Source of the DNA: Streptomyces echinatus
GTDB taxonomy: Bacteria; Actinomycetota; Actinomycetes; Streptomycetales; Streptomycetaceae
Direction: 5' to 3'
DNA length: 64,000 bases
Assembly: GCF_014203595.1 (NCBI RefSeq)
Contig: NZ_JACHJK010000007.1
Span: 62,001 to 126,000 of the forward strand
Made by a program: the position numbers and the translations under genes. Below the pieces are notes generated by a model. That model made no database searches, was not told where the DNA came from, and was given only the letters and a program-made list of their open reading frames with translations. Below, in pieces: positions 41,954-51,397 of this stretch. Within the stretch, counting starts at the first letter, position 1. Every line of letters begins with the position of its first letter.

Positions 41954-43999
41954 TTGAACTTCTGGTCGATCTATCAGCACGGCTTCGCGCGCGTCGCCGC
42001 GTGCACGGGCCACACCGTCATCGCCGATCCGCCCGCCAACGCCGAAGCGGTCCTGCGCCAGGCACGCCGGTGCGCGGACGAGGGCGTCGCCGTCGCCGTC
42101 TTCCCCGAGCTGGGCCTGTGCGGCTACTCGATCGAGGACCTGCTGCTCCAGGACGCGCTGCTCGACCAGGTGGAGGCCGCGCTCGCGACGGTCGTGGCCG
42201 GCTCGGCGGACCTGCTGCCCGTGCTCGTCGTCGGCGCCCCGCTGCGCCACCGCCACCGGATCTACAACTGCGCCGTGCTCATCCACCGCGGCCGGGTCCT
42301 CGGTGTCGTACCGAAGTCGTACCCGCCGAACTACCGGGAGTTCTATGAGCGCCGGCAGATCGCCGACGGCCACGACGAGCGGGGCGGAACCCTCCGCGTC
42401 GCCGGCACGGAGGTGCCGTTCGGGGTGGACCTGCTGTTCGCGGCCGACGACGTGCCCGGACTCGTGCTGCACACCGAGATCTGCGAGGACATGTGGGTGC
42501 CGGTGCCGCCGAGCGCGGAGGCCGCCCTCGCCGGGGCGACCGTACTGGTCAACCTCTCCGGCAGCCCGATCACGGTCGGCCGGGCCGAGGACCGCAGGCT
42601 CCTGTGCCGCTCGGCGTCCTCCCGCTGCCTGGCCGCGTACGTCTACGCGGCGGCCGGACTGGGCGAGTCGACCACCGACCTGTCCTGGGACGGGCAGACC
42701 ATGATCTACGAGAACGGGGTGCTGCTGGCCGAGACCGACCGCTTCCCGCTCGGGGACCAGTACGCGGTGGCCGACGTCGACCTCGACCTGCTGCGGCAGG
42801 AACGGCACCGGATGGGCACCTTCGACGACAACCGCCGGGCGCACGGGTCGCGGACCGGAGACTTCCGGACGGTCTCGTTCGAGCTGGACCCGCCGCTCAC
42901 CGACCTCGGACTGCGGCGGCGCGTGGAGCGGTTCCCGTTCGTGCCCGCCGACCCCGAGCGGCTCGCCCTGGACTGCTACGAGGCGTACAACATCCAGGTC
43001 GCGGGGCTCCAGCAGCGCCTCGCGGCGATCGGCGGCCCCAAGGTCGTCATCGGCGTCTCCGGCGGCCTGGACTCCACGCACGCGCTGATCGTCGCCGCCC
43101 GGGCGATGGACCGCGCGGGCCGGCCGCGCAGCGACATCCTGGCCTTCACCCTGCCCGGCTTCGCCACCAGCGACCACACCAAGGACAACGCCCACCGGCT
43201 GATGCGCGCGCTCGGCGTCACGGCCGCAGAGCTGGACATCACGCCGACCGCACGGCTGATGCTCAAGGAGATCGACCACCCGTTCGCCTCCGGCGAGCCG
43301 GTCTACGACGTCACCTTCGAGAACGTGCAGGCCGGCCTGCGCACCGACTATCTGTTCCGGCTGGCCAACCAGCGCGGCGGCATCGTCCTCGGCACCGGCG
43401 ACCTCTCCGAGCTGGCGCTCGGCTGGTCCACCTACGGCGTCGGCGACCAGATGAGCCACTACAACGTCAACTCCGGCGTGCCGAAGACCCTGATCCAGCA
43501 TCTGATCCGCTGGGTCATCAGCAGCGAGCAGTTCGACGACGAGACCGGCGAGATCCTGGCCGCGATCCTGGACACCGAGATCAGCCCGGAACTGGTGCCG
43601 GGCGAGGAGATGCAGTCCACCGAGTCGAAGATCGGCCCGTACGCGCTGCACGACTTCACCCTCTTCCAGGTGCTGCGGTACGGCTTCCGCCCCTCGAAGA
43701 TCGCCTTCCTGGCCTGGCACGCCTGGCACGACCCGGCGTCCGGCGCCTGGCCGCCCGGCTTCCCCGAGGCCAAGCGGGGCTCGTACGACCTCCCCGAGAT
43801 CCGGCACTGGCTGGAGGTGTTCTGCCGCCGCTTCTTCGCGTTCTCGCAGTTCAAGCGCTCGGCCATGCCGAACGGGCCCAAGGTCTCGGCCGGCGGCTCC
43901 CTCTCCCCGCGCGGCGACTGGCGCGCCCCGTCCGACGGCAACGCCGAGGCGTGGCTGAGGGACCTCGACCGCTTCGACCGGCCGGAGAAGGAGGCGTAG
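41954..43999 (+). CDS. nadE: Glutamine-dependent NAD+ synthetase
   Basis: A 681-residue enzyme making NAD+ from nicotinate adenine dinucleotide, ATP and glutamine. The N-terminal nitrilase-type glutaminase domain has PELGLCGYS (Glu), KSYPPNYREFYE (Lys) and TEICEDMW (Cys). The C-terminal synthetase has the PP-loop SGGLDSTHAL and the ATP-binding GTGDLSELALGW. TTG at 41954 is chosen because family members begin with NFWSIYQHGF, and GAAGGAAG lies upstream. It is close in type to the actinobacterial enzyme with an ammonia tunnel. Confidence 0.95.
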   Translation: MNFWSIYQHGFARVAACTGHTVIADPPANAEAVLRQARRCADEGVAVAVFPELGLCGYSIEDLLLQDALLDQVEAALATVVAGSADLLPVLVVGAPLRHRHRIYNCAVLIHRGRVLGVVPKSYPPNYREFYERRQIADGHDERGGTLRVAGTEVPFGVDLLFAADDVPGLVLHTEICEDMWVPVPPSAEAALAGATVLVNLSGSPITVGRAEDRRLLCRSASSRCLAAYVYAAAGLGESTTDLSWDGQTMIYENGVLLAETDRFPLGDQYAVADVDLDLLRQERHRMGTFDDNRRAHGSRTGDFRTVSFELDPPLTDLGLRRRVERFPFVPADPERLALDCYEAYNIQVAGLQQRLAAIGGPKVVIGVSGGLDSTHALIVAARAMDRAGRPRSDILAFTLPGFATSDHTKDNAHRLMRALGVTAAELDITPTARLMLKEIDHPFASGEPVYDVTFENVQAGLRTDYLFRLANQRGGIVLGTGDLSELALGWSTYGVGDQMSHYNVNSGVPKTLIQHLIRWVISSEQFDDETGEILAAILDTEISPELVPGEEMQSTESKIGPYALHDFTLFQVLRYGFRPSKIAFLAWHAWHDPASGAWPPGFPEAKRGSYDLPEIRHWLEVFCRRFFAFSQFKRSAMPNGPKVSAGGSLSPRGDWRAPSDGNAEAWLRDLDRFDRPEKEA

Positions 44000-44050
44000 G
44001 CGCGGCCCCCGGCGGGTCCGGCGCGCACGGCGTCCCCGCCCGCGGCCGGG

Positions 44051-44767
44051 TCAGTTGTTCCAGGTCTCGTCGTACGGGTCGGACGGCACCGGGACCGGCC
44101 GGACCGAGGTGACCTCCAGGTACGGGACCGGGCCGTCGTTGACCGGGTCGTGGGTGAGGCGGGGGGTGTACCTGCCCGTCACCTCCAGCCAGGCGTCCGG
44201 CCGGAGGACCGGCGGCAGCTTCCCGGTCAGGGCGATCTTCACCGGCTGGGCGTCCGCGGCACAGCAGTTGAGGGCCATGCGCACCAGGTAGGCGGCGCCC
44301 GAGCGGTCCAGGGCGAGGAAGCCGGTGACCCGGACGGGCCGGCCGTGCAGCGAGCGGCCGTGTCCGTAGGCCGCGCGGGAGGCGTAGTCGACGACGGAGA
44401 GCGGGACCGGGTCGCCGTCCGGCAACGGGCCGTAGGCGTACGGCTTCTGCAGGGCCGTGCCGGAGCGCAGGGCGCTGTACGAGCCGAGGGCCGGCGGGGC
44501 GATCAGGATGAGGGCGAGGAGCGGCAGCAACAGCAGCCAGGCGACGCGGGGTTCGGGGTGCGCGTGCTCCCGCGGGCCGCTCCGCCGGCCGCGCCGGCGC
44601 TCGTACCAGGCCGTCGCCAGAGCCGTCGCGATCAGCACCGCGCCCGAGAGCAGCAGCAGCGGGCGCAGGTCCGCCTTCACATAACGCAGCGCGAGGTCGG
44701 TGGCGCCCGCGTGCAGCAGCACGGCGCCGAGCAGGAACAGGACGGCCGCCTGGGCCTGGCGGTTCAC
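44051..44767 (-). CDS. TIGR03943-family membrane protein
   Basis: A 238-residue protein with two N-terminal helices (~7-25, 34-52), a His-containing loop (EHAHPEPR), a third helix at ~72-90 and an exported C-terminal beta domain. The latter has VTGFLALD, MALNCCAADAQPV and WLEVTGRYTP, with a CC pair. This matches the TIGR03943/YcgQ-like family, which travels with UPF0718 permeases and is often linked to metal homeostasis. The GTG start at 44767 overlaps the permease stop (GTGA). Confidence 0.85.
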   Translation of the reverse strand: MNRQAQAAVLFLLGAVLLHAGATDLALRYVKADLRPLLLLSGAVLIATALATAWYERRRGRRSGPREHAHPEPRVAWLLLLPLLALILIAPPALGSYSALRSGTALQKPYAYGPLPDGDPVPLSVVDYASRAAYGHGRSLHGRPVRVTGFLALDRSGAAYLVRMALNCCAADAQPVKIALTGKLPPVLRPDAWLEVTGRYTPRLTHDPVNDGPVPYLEVTSVRPVPVPSDPYDETWNN

Positions 44768-45783
44768 AGCAGCACCGCCCCGGTCAGCACGGCACCCGCG
44801 ACCGCCAGCGCGAAGGTGGCGGGGGCGAACCTGAGCGCGAAGCCGCGGCCGAAGGTACCGGCCTGCATCGCGAACAGCTTGAGGTCGATCATCGGGCCCA
44901 CCACCAGGAACACCAGCTTGGCCGTCGGGGAGAACTGGGTGAGGGAGGCCGCGACGAACGCGTCCGCCTCCGAGCAGATGGACAGCACGACGGCCAGCAC
45001 GGCGAGGGCGAGCACCGAGACCAGGGGGATGCCCGCCGCCGTGCCCAGCCAGGCAGCCGGGACCGCCGCCTTCAGCGTGGCGGCGGACATCGCGCCGAGC
45101 ACCAGGAAACCGCCGGCGTGCATGATGTCGTGCCGGACCGAGCCCCAGAACGCCTCTCCCCTGGTGGCGCCCTCGTGTGCGCCGTGGGCCGGCGGGCGCA
45201 GCCAGTCCGTACGGCCCAGCCGCTGCCACAGCCAGCCCATCGCACAGGCCACCAGCAGGCTCGCCAGGAACCGGCCCAGGACCATCTCCGGGTGCCCGGG
45301 GAAGGCGACGGCGGTGGCGGTCAGCACCACCGGGTTGATCGCCGGCGCGGAGAGCAGGAAGGCGAGGGCGGCGGCGGGAGGCACGCCCCGGCGGACCAGC
45401 GCGCCCGCCACCGGTACCGACGCGCACTCGCAGCCCGGCAGCACCGCGCCCGCGACGCCCGCCACCGGCACGGCCAGCGCGGGCCGGCGCGGCAGGGCGC
45501 GCGCGAAGAACGACGCCGGGACGAACACCGCGATCCCCGCCGACAGCAGCACGCCGAGCACCAGGAAGGGCAGCGCCTGCACGGTCACCGCCACGAACAC
45601 CGTCATCCAGCTCTGCATCGCCGGAGTGCCGAGCAGCCCGCGGATCGGGGACTGGGCGAGCACCGCGAGCAGCAGGACGAGCGTCAGCACCAGCGGGGAG
45701 CTGAGCCGCCGGCCCGCCCGGCCGGGCGGCTGCCCGGCAGGTCGTACGTCCGCGCCCGGCGGGGCGTCCTCGGTGATGGCCAC
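44764..45783 (-). CDS. UPF0718/DUF318-type permease
   Basis: A 339-residue permease with about eight helices. The signature GCECASVPVAGALVRRGVPP, with the C-x-C pair, and LLSAPAINPVVLTATAVAF are typical of YraQ/YcgR-like permeases. Members of this group have been linked to export of metals or metalloids, but the substrate here is unknown. The first ~28 residues are a Pro/Arg tail. The GTG start at 45783 is followed, downstream in the operon, by the coupled TIGR03943 gene. No Zur-type palindrome was seen in the upstream 110 bp. Confidence 0.87.
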   Translation of the reverse strand: MAITEDAPPGADVRPAGQPPGRAGRRLSSPLVLTLVLLLAVLAQSPIRGLLGTPAMQSWMTVFVAVTVQALPFLVLGVLLSAGIAVFVPASFFARALPRRPALAVPVAGVAGAVLPGCECASVPVAGALVRRGVPPAAALAFLLSAPAINPVVLTATAVAFPGHPEMVLGRFLASLLVACAMGWLWQRLGRTDWLRPPAHGAHEGATRGEAFWGSVRHDIMHAGGFLVLGAMSAATLKAAVPAAWLGTAAGIPLVSVLALAVLAVVLSICSEADAFVAASLTQFSPTAKLVFLVVGPMIDLKLFAMQAGTFGRGFALRFAPATFALAVAGAVLTGAVLL

Positions 45784-45893
45784 GGCTGGTTACCTCCGGC
45801 TGCTGCTCTCCCTCCCCCTGCGTACGCGGTCCCCGGCAAAGGCGTTCAGCCATTGCTGGAACCACGCATCTTCTTGGGCCACTCTTTTCCCTT

Positions 45894-47750
45894 GTGGCGA
45901 GCGTTCCGTACCAAGGAGGGCCAGGAGCCCCGCAGGCGCACATGGTGGTGTGCGGTGACGACGGGCTCGCGCACCGGCTGGCCGCCGAGCTGCGCGGGGT
46001 CTACGGCGAACAGGTCACCCTCGTCGTACCGCCGAACGGCCGCACCGCCCGGCCCCCCGTGGTCGGCCGGGCCCGGGCCGCGTCGGCGCTGTTCGACCGT
46101 GTGGTCAGCGCCGCGGTGGGCGGCCGGGCCGGCGCGGCCGGGCAGCCCCCGGGACCGAACCCCGGCCCGCGCACCGAACTCGACGGTGTGCTGGAGGCCA
46201 CCGAACCGGCCGAGGAGGTGCTCGCCGAGGCCGGGGTGGCCCGGGCCGCCGCGCTGGCCCTCGTGTACGACGACGACGAGACCAACATCCGGGCCGCGCT
46301 GACCGCCCGCCGCCTCAACCCCCGGCTGCGGCTCGTCCTCCGGCTCTACAACCGGCGGCTGGGCCAGCACATCGAGGAACTCCTCGACCAGGCCGCCGCG
46401 CTGGCCGCCGGGGAGGAGGGCGGTCCGGGCACCGGCGCCGAGACCTCCACGACCGTGCTGTCCGACGCCGACACCGCCGCGCCCGCGCTGGCCGCCACCG
46501 CGGTCGCCGGCACCAGCAAGGTCGTCCAGACCGAGGGCCTGCTGCTGCGGGCCGTGGAACGGCCGCTGCCCGCGGACGGGTCCGGCTCCGGCGGGCAGTA
46601 CACCCTCGCCCTGCTGTCGGGCGGCGATCCGGACGGTGGCGGGGAACAGCAGCCGCGGCTGCTCCCCGACGACGAGGAGGTGCGGCAGGCCGCCGGGCGG
46701 CACGCCGTGGTGCTGGAGCACGTCTCCTCCGCGGCCGGTACGCCGTCCGCCGCGCCCAGCGGCCGGATGACCGGCGTGATGCCGCTCGCCTCCCTCTTCT
46801 CCCGGCGGCTGCGCTGGTCCCTGGCCGGCCTGGGCGGCTGCGTGGTCGGCCTCGCCGTCGCCCTGTGGCTGGTGACCGGCATCCATCCGCTGCGCGCCTT
46901 CTACGTCACCCTCCTCGACCTGTTCGCGATCGACGACCCGGCCCTCGGGGCGCCCCTCGGCCGGCAGCTCCTGCAACTCCTCTCCGCGCTCCTGGGGTTG
47001 CTGCTCCTGCCGCTGCTGCTGGCGGCCGCCCTGGAGGCGTTCGGCACGTTCCGCACGGCCTCCGCCCTGCGCAGGCCGCCCCGCGGCCTGAACGGACACG
47101 TGGTCCTGCTCGGGCTGGGCAAGATCGGCACCCGCGTGCTGACCCGGCTGCGGGAGCTGAACATCCCGGTGGTGTGCGTCGAGTCCGACCCGGAGGCCCG
47201 CGGACTCGCCACCGCCCGACGGCTGCGGGTGCCCGTGGTCCTCGGGGACGTCACCCAGGAGGGCGTCCTGGAGGCGGCCCAGATCCACCGGGCCCGGACG
47301 CTGCTCGCGGTGACCAGCGCGGACACCACCAATCTGGAGGCCGTGCTGTACGCGCGGACCGTACGGCCCGATCTGCGCGTGGTGCTGCGGCTGTACGACG
47401 ACGACTTCGCCACCGCCGTGTACCGCACCCTGCGGGCCGCCTACCCGCACGCGCTGACCCGGAGCAGGAGCGTGACCCACCTGGCCGCCCCCGCGTTCGC
47501 CGGGGCGATGCTGGGGCGGCAGGTGCTGGGGGCCGTCGCCGTGGAGCGGAGGGTGCTGCTGTTCGCCGCGGTCGACGTGGACGGGCATCCCCAGCTGGAG
47601 GGGCGGGCCGTGGGGGAGGCGTTCCGGGCGGGGGCGTGGCGGGTGCTGGCGGTGTTGGGGCGGGCCGACACGCCTTCCGGTCATGTGCTGGAGAAGGGGG
47701 ACCGGGTTGTGGTCGCCGCTACTCGTCGGGGGCTCGCGGAGTTGCGGTGA
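45894..47750 (+). CDS. Double RCK/TrkA-N protein with a membrane module
   Basis: A ~618-residue protein. The first Rossmann/RCK-like domain (MVVCGDDGLAHRLAAELRG) spans ~1-160. After a variable linker, a membrane module has helices at ~305-330 and 350-375 with a pore-loop-like stretch between. The second RCK domain starts at VVLLGLGKIGTRVL and ends with a TrkA-C-like part (GAWRVLAVLGRADTP). This matches actinobacterial NAD-binding potassium-channel-like proteins that sense NAD(H) or nucleotides. The selectivity signature TVGYGD is absent (LLDLFAIDDP instead), so it may not conduct K+. GTG at 45894 and ATG at 45942 are alternative starts. Confidence 0.8.
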   Translation: MASVPYQGGPGAPQAHMVVCGDDGLAHRLAAELRGVYGEQVTLVVPPNGRTARPPVVGRARAASALFDRVVSAAVGGRAGAAGQPPGPNPGPRTELDGVLEATEPAEEVLAEAGVARAAALALVYDDDETNIRAALTARRLNPRLRLVLRLYNRRLGQHIEELLDQAAALAAGEEGGPGTGAETSTTVLSDADTAAPALAATAVAGTSKVVQTEGLLLRAVERPLPADGSGSGGQYTLALLSGGDPDGGGEQQPRLLPDDEEVRQAAGRHAVVLEHVSSAAGTPSAAPSGRMTGVMPLASLFSRRLRWSLAGLGGCVVGLAVALWLVTGIHPLRAFYVTLLDLFAIDDPALGAPLGRQLLQLLSALLGLLLLPLLLAAALEAFGTFRTASALRRPPRGLNGHVVLLGLGKIGTRVLTRLRELNIPVVCVESDPEARGLATARRLRVPVVLGDVTQEGVLEAAQIHRARTLLAVTSADTTNLEAVLYARTVRPDLRVVLRLYDDDFATAVYRTLRAAYPHALTRSRSVTHLAAPAFAGAMLGRQVLGAVAVERRVLLFAAVDVDGHPQLEGRAVGEAFRAGAWRVLAVLGRADTPSGHVLEKGDRVVVAATRRGLAELR

Positions 47751-47755
47751 CCCTC

Positions 47756-47774
47756 CAGGGGGCTCCGCCCCCTG
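47756..47774. terminator. Bidirectional terminator between convergent genes
   Basis: An 8-bp stem (CAGGGGGC/GCCCCCTG) with a TCC loop, 6 bp after the RCK gene stop and 29 bp before the peptidase stop on the other strand. Confidence 0.6.
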
Positions 47775-47802
47775 CCCCCGGCCTGCCCACCCACCCGACC
47801 GG

Positions 47803-49620
47803 TCAGGGAGTCAGGTGGCGTTCCGCGAATTCCAGTTCCAGCCGGACCTGCTTGATGCGCTCCTCCACCACCAGTGAGCCGTGGCCCGCGTCGTACCGGT
47901 ACACCTCGTGGACCGCGCCCCGGGTCTCCAGTCTCTTGACGTAGTTGTCGATCTGGCGGATCGGGCAGCGCGGGTCGTTGACGCCCGCCGAGATGTACAC
48001 CGGGGCCTTGACCTGGTCGACGTAGGTCAGCGGGGAGGACGCCTCGAAGCGCTCCGGGACCTCCTCCGGGGTACCGCCCAGCAGGGTGCGGTCCATGGCC
48101 TTCAGGGCCTCCATCTCGTCGTGGTAAGCGGTCACGTAGTCCGCGACCGGCACCACCGCGATGCCCAGCGCCCAGGCGTCCGGCTGGGTGCCGACGCCGA
48201 GCAGGGTGAGGTACCCGCCCCAGGAGGCGCCGGTGAGGACCAGGCGGGCGGGGTCGGCGAGTCCGGAGGAGACCGCCCAGTCGCGGACCGCGGCCACGTC
48301 CTCCAGCTCGATCAGGCCGACCCGGTGCTTGAGGGCGTCGGTCCAGGCGCGGCCGTAGCCGGTGGAGCCGCGGTAGTTGACGCGGATCACCGCGTAGCCG
48401 TGGTCGACCCAGGCGGACGGGCCCGCCGCGAAGGAGTCGCTGTCGTGCCAGGTCGGGCCGCCGTGCAGGTCGAAGACCGTGGGGAGGGGACCGGTGGCGC
48501 CCGCCGGCTTCTGGATCAGGGCGTGGATGCGGCCGCCGGGGCCCTCCACCCAGACGTCCTCCACCGGCACGGAGGGCGGGCAGGCCATGCCGGGAGGATC
48601 CAGCACCACTCCCCCGGCCGTGGAGCGCACCACCGGCGGCTCCGCGGCCGACGACCACAGGTACTCCACGCTGCCGTCGGGGCGGGCCGTCGCGCCGGAG
48701 ACCGAGCCGGGCGGGGTGGGGATGCGGGTCAGCTCGCCGGTCGCCGGCTCGTACCGGAACAGCTCGCTGCGGGCCTCGAAACCGTGGACGACGAGCAGGG
48801 CCGAGCCGTCCGGATACCACTCGGCGGCGACGTCACCCGGCAGGTCCAGGGCCAGGTCGGTCTCCTCGCCCGTCGCCACGTCCCACACCAGCGGCTCCCA
48901 GCGGCCCCGGCGCTGGTGGCCGATGAGCAGCCGGGTGTCGCCGTCGACCGGGGCGAAGCCCAGCACCTCCAGACCCAGCTCCTCGGTGCCGCCCTCGGTG
49001 TCGTCCAGCTCGGCGACCGTCGTGCCGTCCGGACGGAGCACACGCAGGGCCGCGTGCATGGCGTCGCCGTGCTCCGTGTGCTCGACGGCGATCAGGGAGC
49101 CGTCGTGCGACAGGTCGCCGACGCCCGCCGACTCCCGGTGCCGGTAGATCTGCACCGGGTCCGCACCGGCCCGCGCCAGGTGGATGGTCGTGCCGTCCTC
49201 GTCGGTGGAGCGGCCGATCACCGCCGTACGGCCGTCGCGGGACAGGGCGAGACCGGCCGGATAGGAGGGGCCCAGACCGGGCACGGCGGGCTCGTCCGGG
49301 CCGCCCGTGAAGGGCTGGCGGCGCCAGATCCCGAACTCGTCGCCGTCCTTGTCGTCGAACCACCAGATCCACGCGCCGTCCGGGGAGAGCACGCCGTCCG
49401 TCGTGCCGTTCGGCCGGTCCGTCGCCTGTCGCTGCCCGCCCGTCGCACGGTCCCAGGCGTACAGCTCGTACGTCCCCGTCGCGTTCGACACGAACAGGGA
49501 GCGGTCCGGCGCGTCCTCCGCCCAGTCGGGCAGCGAGACCCGCGGCGCCCGGAAGCGCTTCTCCCAGTCCGGCATGTCCGGTGTGTCCGGCGTCCTGCTC
49601 TCACTCATGGCCCCAGTCAT
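47803..49620 (-). CDS. S9-family peptidase (prolyl oligopeptidase type)
   Basis: A 605-residue serine peptidase. Residues ~1-345 are a beta-propeller (GVLSPDGAWIWWFDD, ALSRDGRTAVIGR). The C-terminal alpha/beta-hydrolase domain has nucleophile Ser in GASWGGYLTLLG, Asp in GVNDPRCP and His in DAGHGSLVV. No signal peptide is present, so it is cytoplasmic. It resembles acylaminoacyl peptidase/dipeptidyl peptidase IV-like enzymes. ATG at 49620 or 49608 may be the start; neither has a strong ribosome site. Confidence 0.92.
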   Translation of the reverse strand: MTGAMSESRTPDTPDMPDWEKRFRAPRVSLPDWAEDAPDRSLFVSNATGTYELYAWDRATGGQRQATDRPNGTTDGVLSPDGAWIWWFDDKDGDEFGIWRRQPFTGGPDEPAVPGLGPSYPAGLALSRDGRTAVIGRSTDEDGTTIHLARAGADPVQIYRHRESAGVGDLSHDGSLIAVEHTEHGDAMHAALRVLRPDGTTVAELDDTEGGTEELGLEVLGFAPVDGDTRLLIGHQRRGRWEPLVWDVATGEETDLALDLPGDVAAEWYPDGSALLVVHGFEARSELFRYEPATGELTRIPTPPGSVSGATARPDGSVEYLWSSAAEPPVVRSTAGGVVLDPPGMACPPSVPVEDVWVEGPGGRIHALIQKPAGATGPLPTVFDLHGGPTWHDSDSFAAGPSAWVDHGYAVIRVNYRGSTGYGRAWTDALKHRVGLIELEDVAAVRDWAVSSGLADPARLVLTGASWGGYLTLLGVGTQPDAWALGIAVVPVADYVTAYHDEMEALKAMDRTLLGGTPEEVPERFEASSPLTYVDQVKAPVYISAGVNDPRCPIRQIDNYVKRLETRGAVHEVYRYDAGHGSLVVEERIKQVRLELEFAERHLTP

Positions 49621-49691
49621 GCGCCCATACTGCCTGGCCGCGCCGACAATTGGGTGGCGGGTGTGCGCAGCCTGTGGATAACTTCCGGACC

Positions 49692-50531
49692 ATGAACGTT
49701 TCCACCGCCTCCGCCCGCGTTCCCGAGGGCTGGCGCGAGGTCAACCGGGCCATGTGGGACGAGCGCGTCCCCGTCCACGTCGCCGGGTCCTTCTACGACC
49801 TCGACGGCTTCCGCACCCGCCGCGACGACCTGCGGGACTTCGAGAAGGCGGAGGTCGGGGACGTCACCGGGAAGTCGCTGCTGCACCTGCAGTGCCACAT
49901 CGGCACCGACACCCTCTCCTGGATCCACCACGGCGCCGCCCGCGTCGTCGGCCTGGACTTCTCCGCGCCCGCCGTGGAGGCGGCCCGCGCCCTGGCGGCC
50001 GACCTCGGCCACGGCCCCGAGCGGGCGGCCTTCGTGACCGGTGACGTGTACGACGCGGCCGAGACCGTGCCCGAGCCCTCGTACGACATCGTCTACACCG
50101 GGCTCGGCGCCCTGTGCTGGCTGCCGGACATCCGGCGCTGGGCGGAGACGGCGGCCTCCCTCGTCAAGCCGGGCGGCTTCCTGTACCTCGCCGAGTTCCA
50201 TCCGTTCACCGAGGCCCTGGACGACGCGACCGGCACCCGGATCGTGCGCGACTACTTCTCCCGGGGCGCCCAGGTGTGGGACGAACCGGGCACCTACGCC
50301 GACCAGGACGCGGTCACCGTCAACAACCGCAGCGTGGAGTGGCAGCACACCCTCGGCGACGTCGTCTCCGCGCTCGCCGCGGCCGGACTGCGCATCGAGT
50401 TCCTGCACGAGCACGACGTGTCGCTCTTCCCGCGCTTCGACAACTTCGAGGTGCGCGACGGCTACCACCGCTTCCCCGAGGACCATCCGCGCATCCCGCT
50501 GATCTACTCGCTGAAGGCCGCCAAGAGCTGA
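49692..50531 (+). CDS. Class I SAM-dependent methyltransferase
   Basis: A 279-residue methyltransferase. Motif I reads LLHLQCHIGTDTLSW, the acidic loop VVGLDFS binds SAM ribose, motif IV reads YDIVYTGLGALCWL and the post-motif LVKPGGFLYL. The substrate is unknown. It begins 71 bp from the divergent S9 peptidase and is followed by SURF1. Confidence 0.88.
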   Translation: MNVSTASARVPEGWREVNRAMWDERVPVHVAGSFYDLDGFRTRRDDLRDFEKAEVGDVTGKSLLHLQCHIGTDTLSWIHHGAARVVGLDFSAPAVEAARALAADLGHGPERAAFVTGDVYDAAETVPEPSYDIVYTGLGALCWLPDIRRWAETAASLVKPGGFLYLAEFHPFTEALDDATGTRIVRDYFSRGAQVWDEPGTYADQDAVTVNNRSVEWQHTLGDVVSALAAAGLRIEFLHEHDVSLFPRFDNFEVRDGYHRFPEDHPRIPLIYSLKAAKS

Positions 50532-50574
50532 CCCGCGGCCGAGCCACCGGGCCGGGCGCCGTACCGTGGAGGGC

Positions 50575-51366
50575 GTGTACCGCTTTCTGCTGACACCCCG
50601 CTGGTGGGGCATCAACGTCTTCGTGCTGCTCGCCATCCCGTTCTGCGTCTTCATGGGGTCGTGGCAGCTGAGCCGGTTCGAGGGCCGGGTACAGGACCAC
50701 CGCGCCGCCGGCGAGCAGGCCGCGTCCGGCCGGGACGAGGCCGCCCGCCCGCTGCGGACGATGCTGCCCGTCGACAAGAGCACGTCGGGGCGGCGGGTCA
50801 CGGCGAGCGGGCGGTACGGCGAGCAGCTGCTGGTGCCCGGCCGGGAGCTGGACGGCAAGCGCGGTTTCTACGTCCTCACCCTGCTGCGCACCGGTTCCGG
50901 CAAGGCGCTGCCCGTGGTGCGGGGCTGGCTGCCGGGCACGGCGGACGCCGCCAGGGCTCCCGCCGCGCCGGCCGGTGAGGTGACCGTCACCGGCGCGCTG
51001 CAGGCGTCCGAGACGCCGGGGGACAACGGGGTCGGCACGCAGGGCGGGCTGCCCGCCGGACAGACGGCGGCGATCAGCTCCGCGACGCTGGTGAACCTGG
51101 TGCCGTACCGGCTGTACGACGCCTGGGTGACGCTGGACAAGGGCGACGCCGGGATGAAGGCGGTCCCCGCGAGCGCGCCGGACGGTACGGGGCTGGATCT
51201 GAAGGCCTTCCAGAACCTCGGTTACACCGGCGAGTGGTTCGTGTTCGCGGGGTTCGTGGTGTTCATGTGGTTCCGGTTGCTGCGGCGGGAGATCGAGTTC
51301 CAGCGGGACGCCGCGCTGGGCCTGGTGCCGGAGGAGCCGGAGCGGGCGCCGGTCGTGAGCGGCTGA
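50575..51366 (+). CDS. SURF1-family protein
   Basis: A 263-residue membrane protein that assists heme a insertion and assembly of cytochrome c oxidase. It has two helices, ~8-28 (WGINVFVLLAIPFCVFMGSW) and near the C-terminus (WFVFAGFVVFMWFRLL). Between them is the exported domain with VTASGRY, VLTLLRT and PVVRGWLP, typical of SURF1. GTG at 50575 is preferred since homologues begin with YRFLL; GTG at 50566 is also in frame. It is 43 bp after the methyltransferase gene. Confidence 0.88.
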   Translation: MYRFLLTPRWWGINVFVLLAIPFCVFMGSWQLSRFEGRVQDHRAAGEQAASGRDEAARPLRTMLPVDKSTSGRRVTASGRYGEQLLVPGRELDGKRGFYVLTLLRTGSGKALPVVRGWLPGTADAARAPAAPAGEVTVTGALQASETPGDNGVGTQGGLPAGQTAAISSATLVNLVPYRLYDAWVTLDKGDAGMKAVPASAPDGTGLDLKAFQNLGYTGEWFVFAGFVVFMWFRLLRREIEFQRDAALGLVPEEPERAPVVSG

Positions 51367-51397
51367 GCGGTGTCCGCGGGGGTGCGGGGTCCGGGCG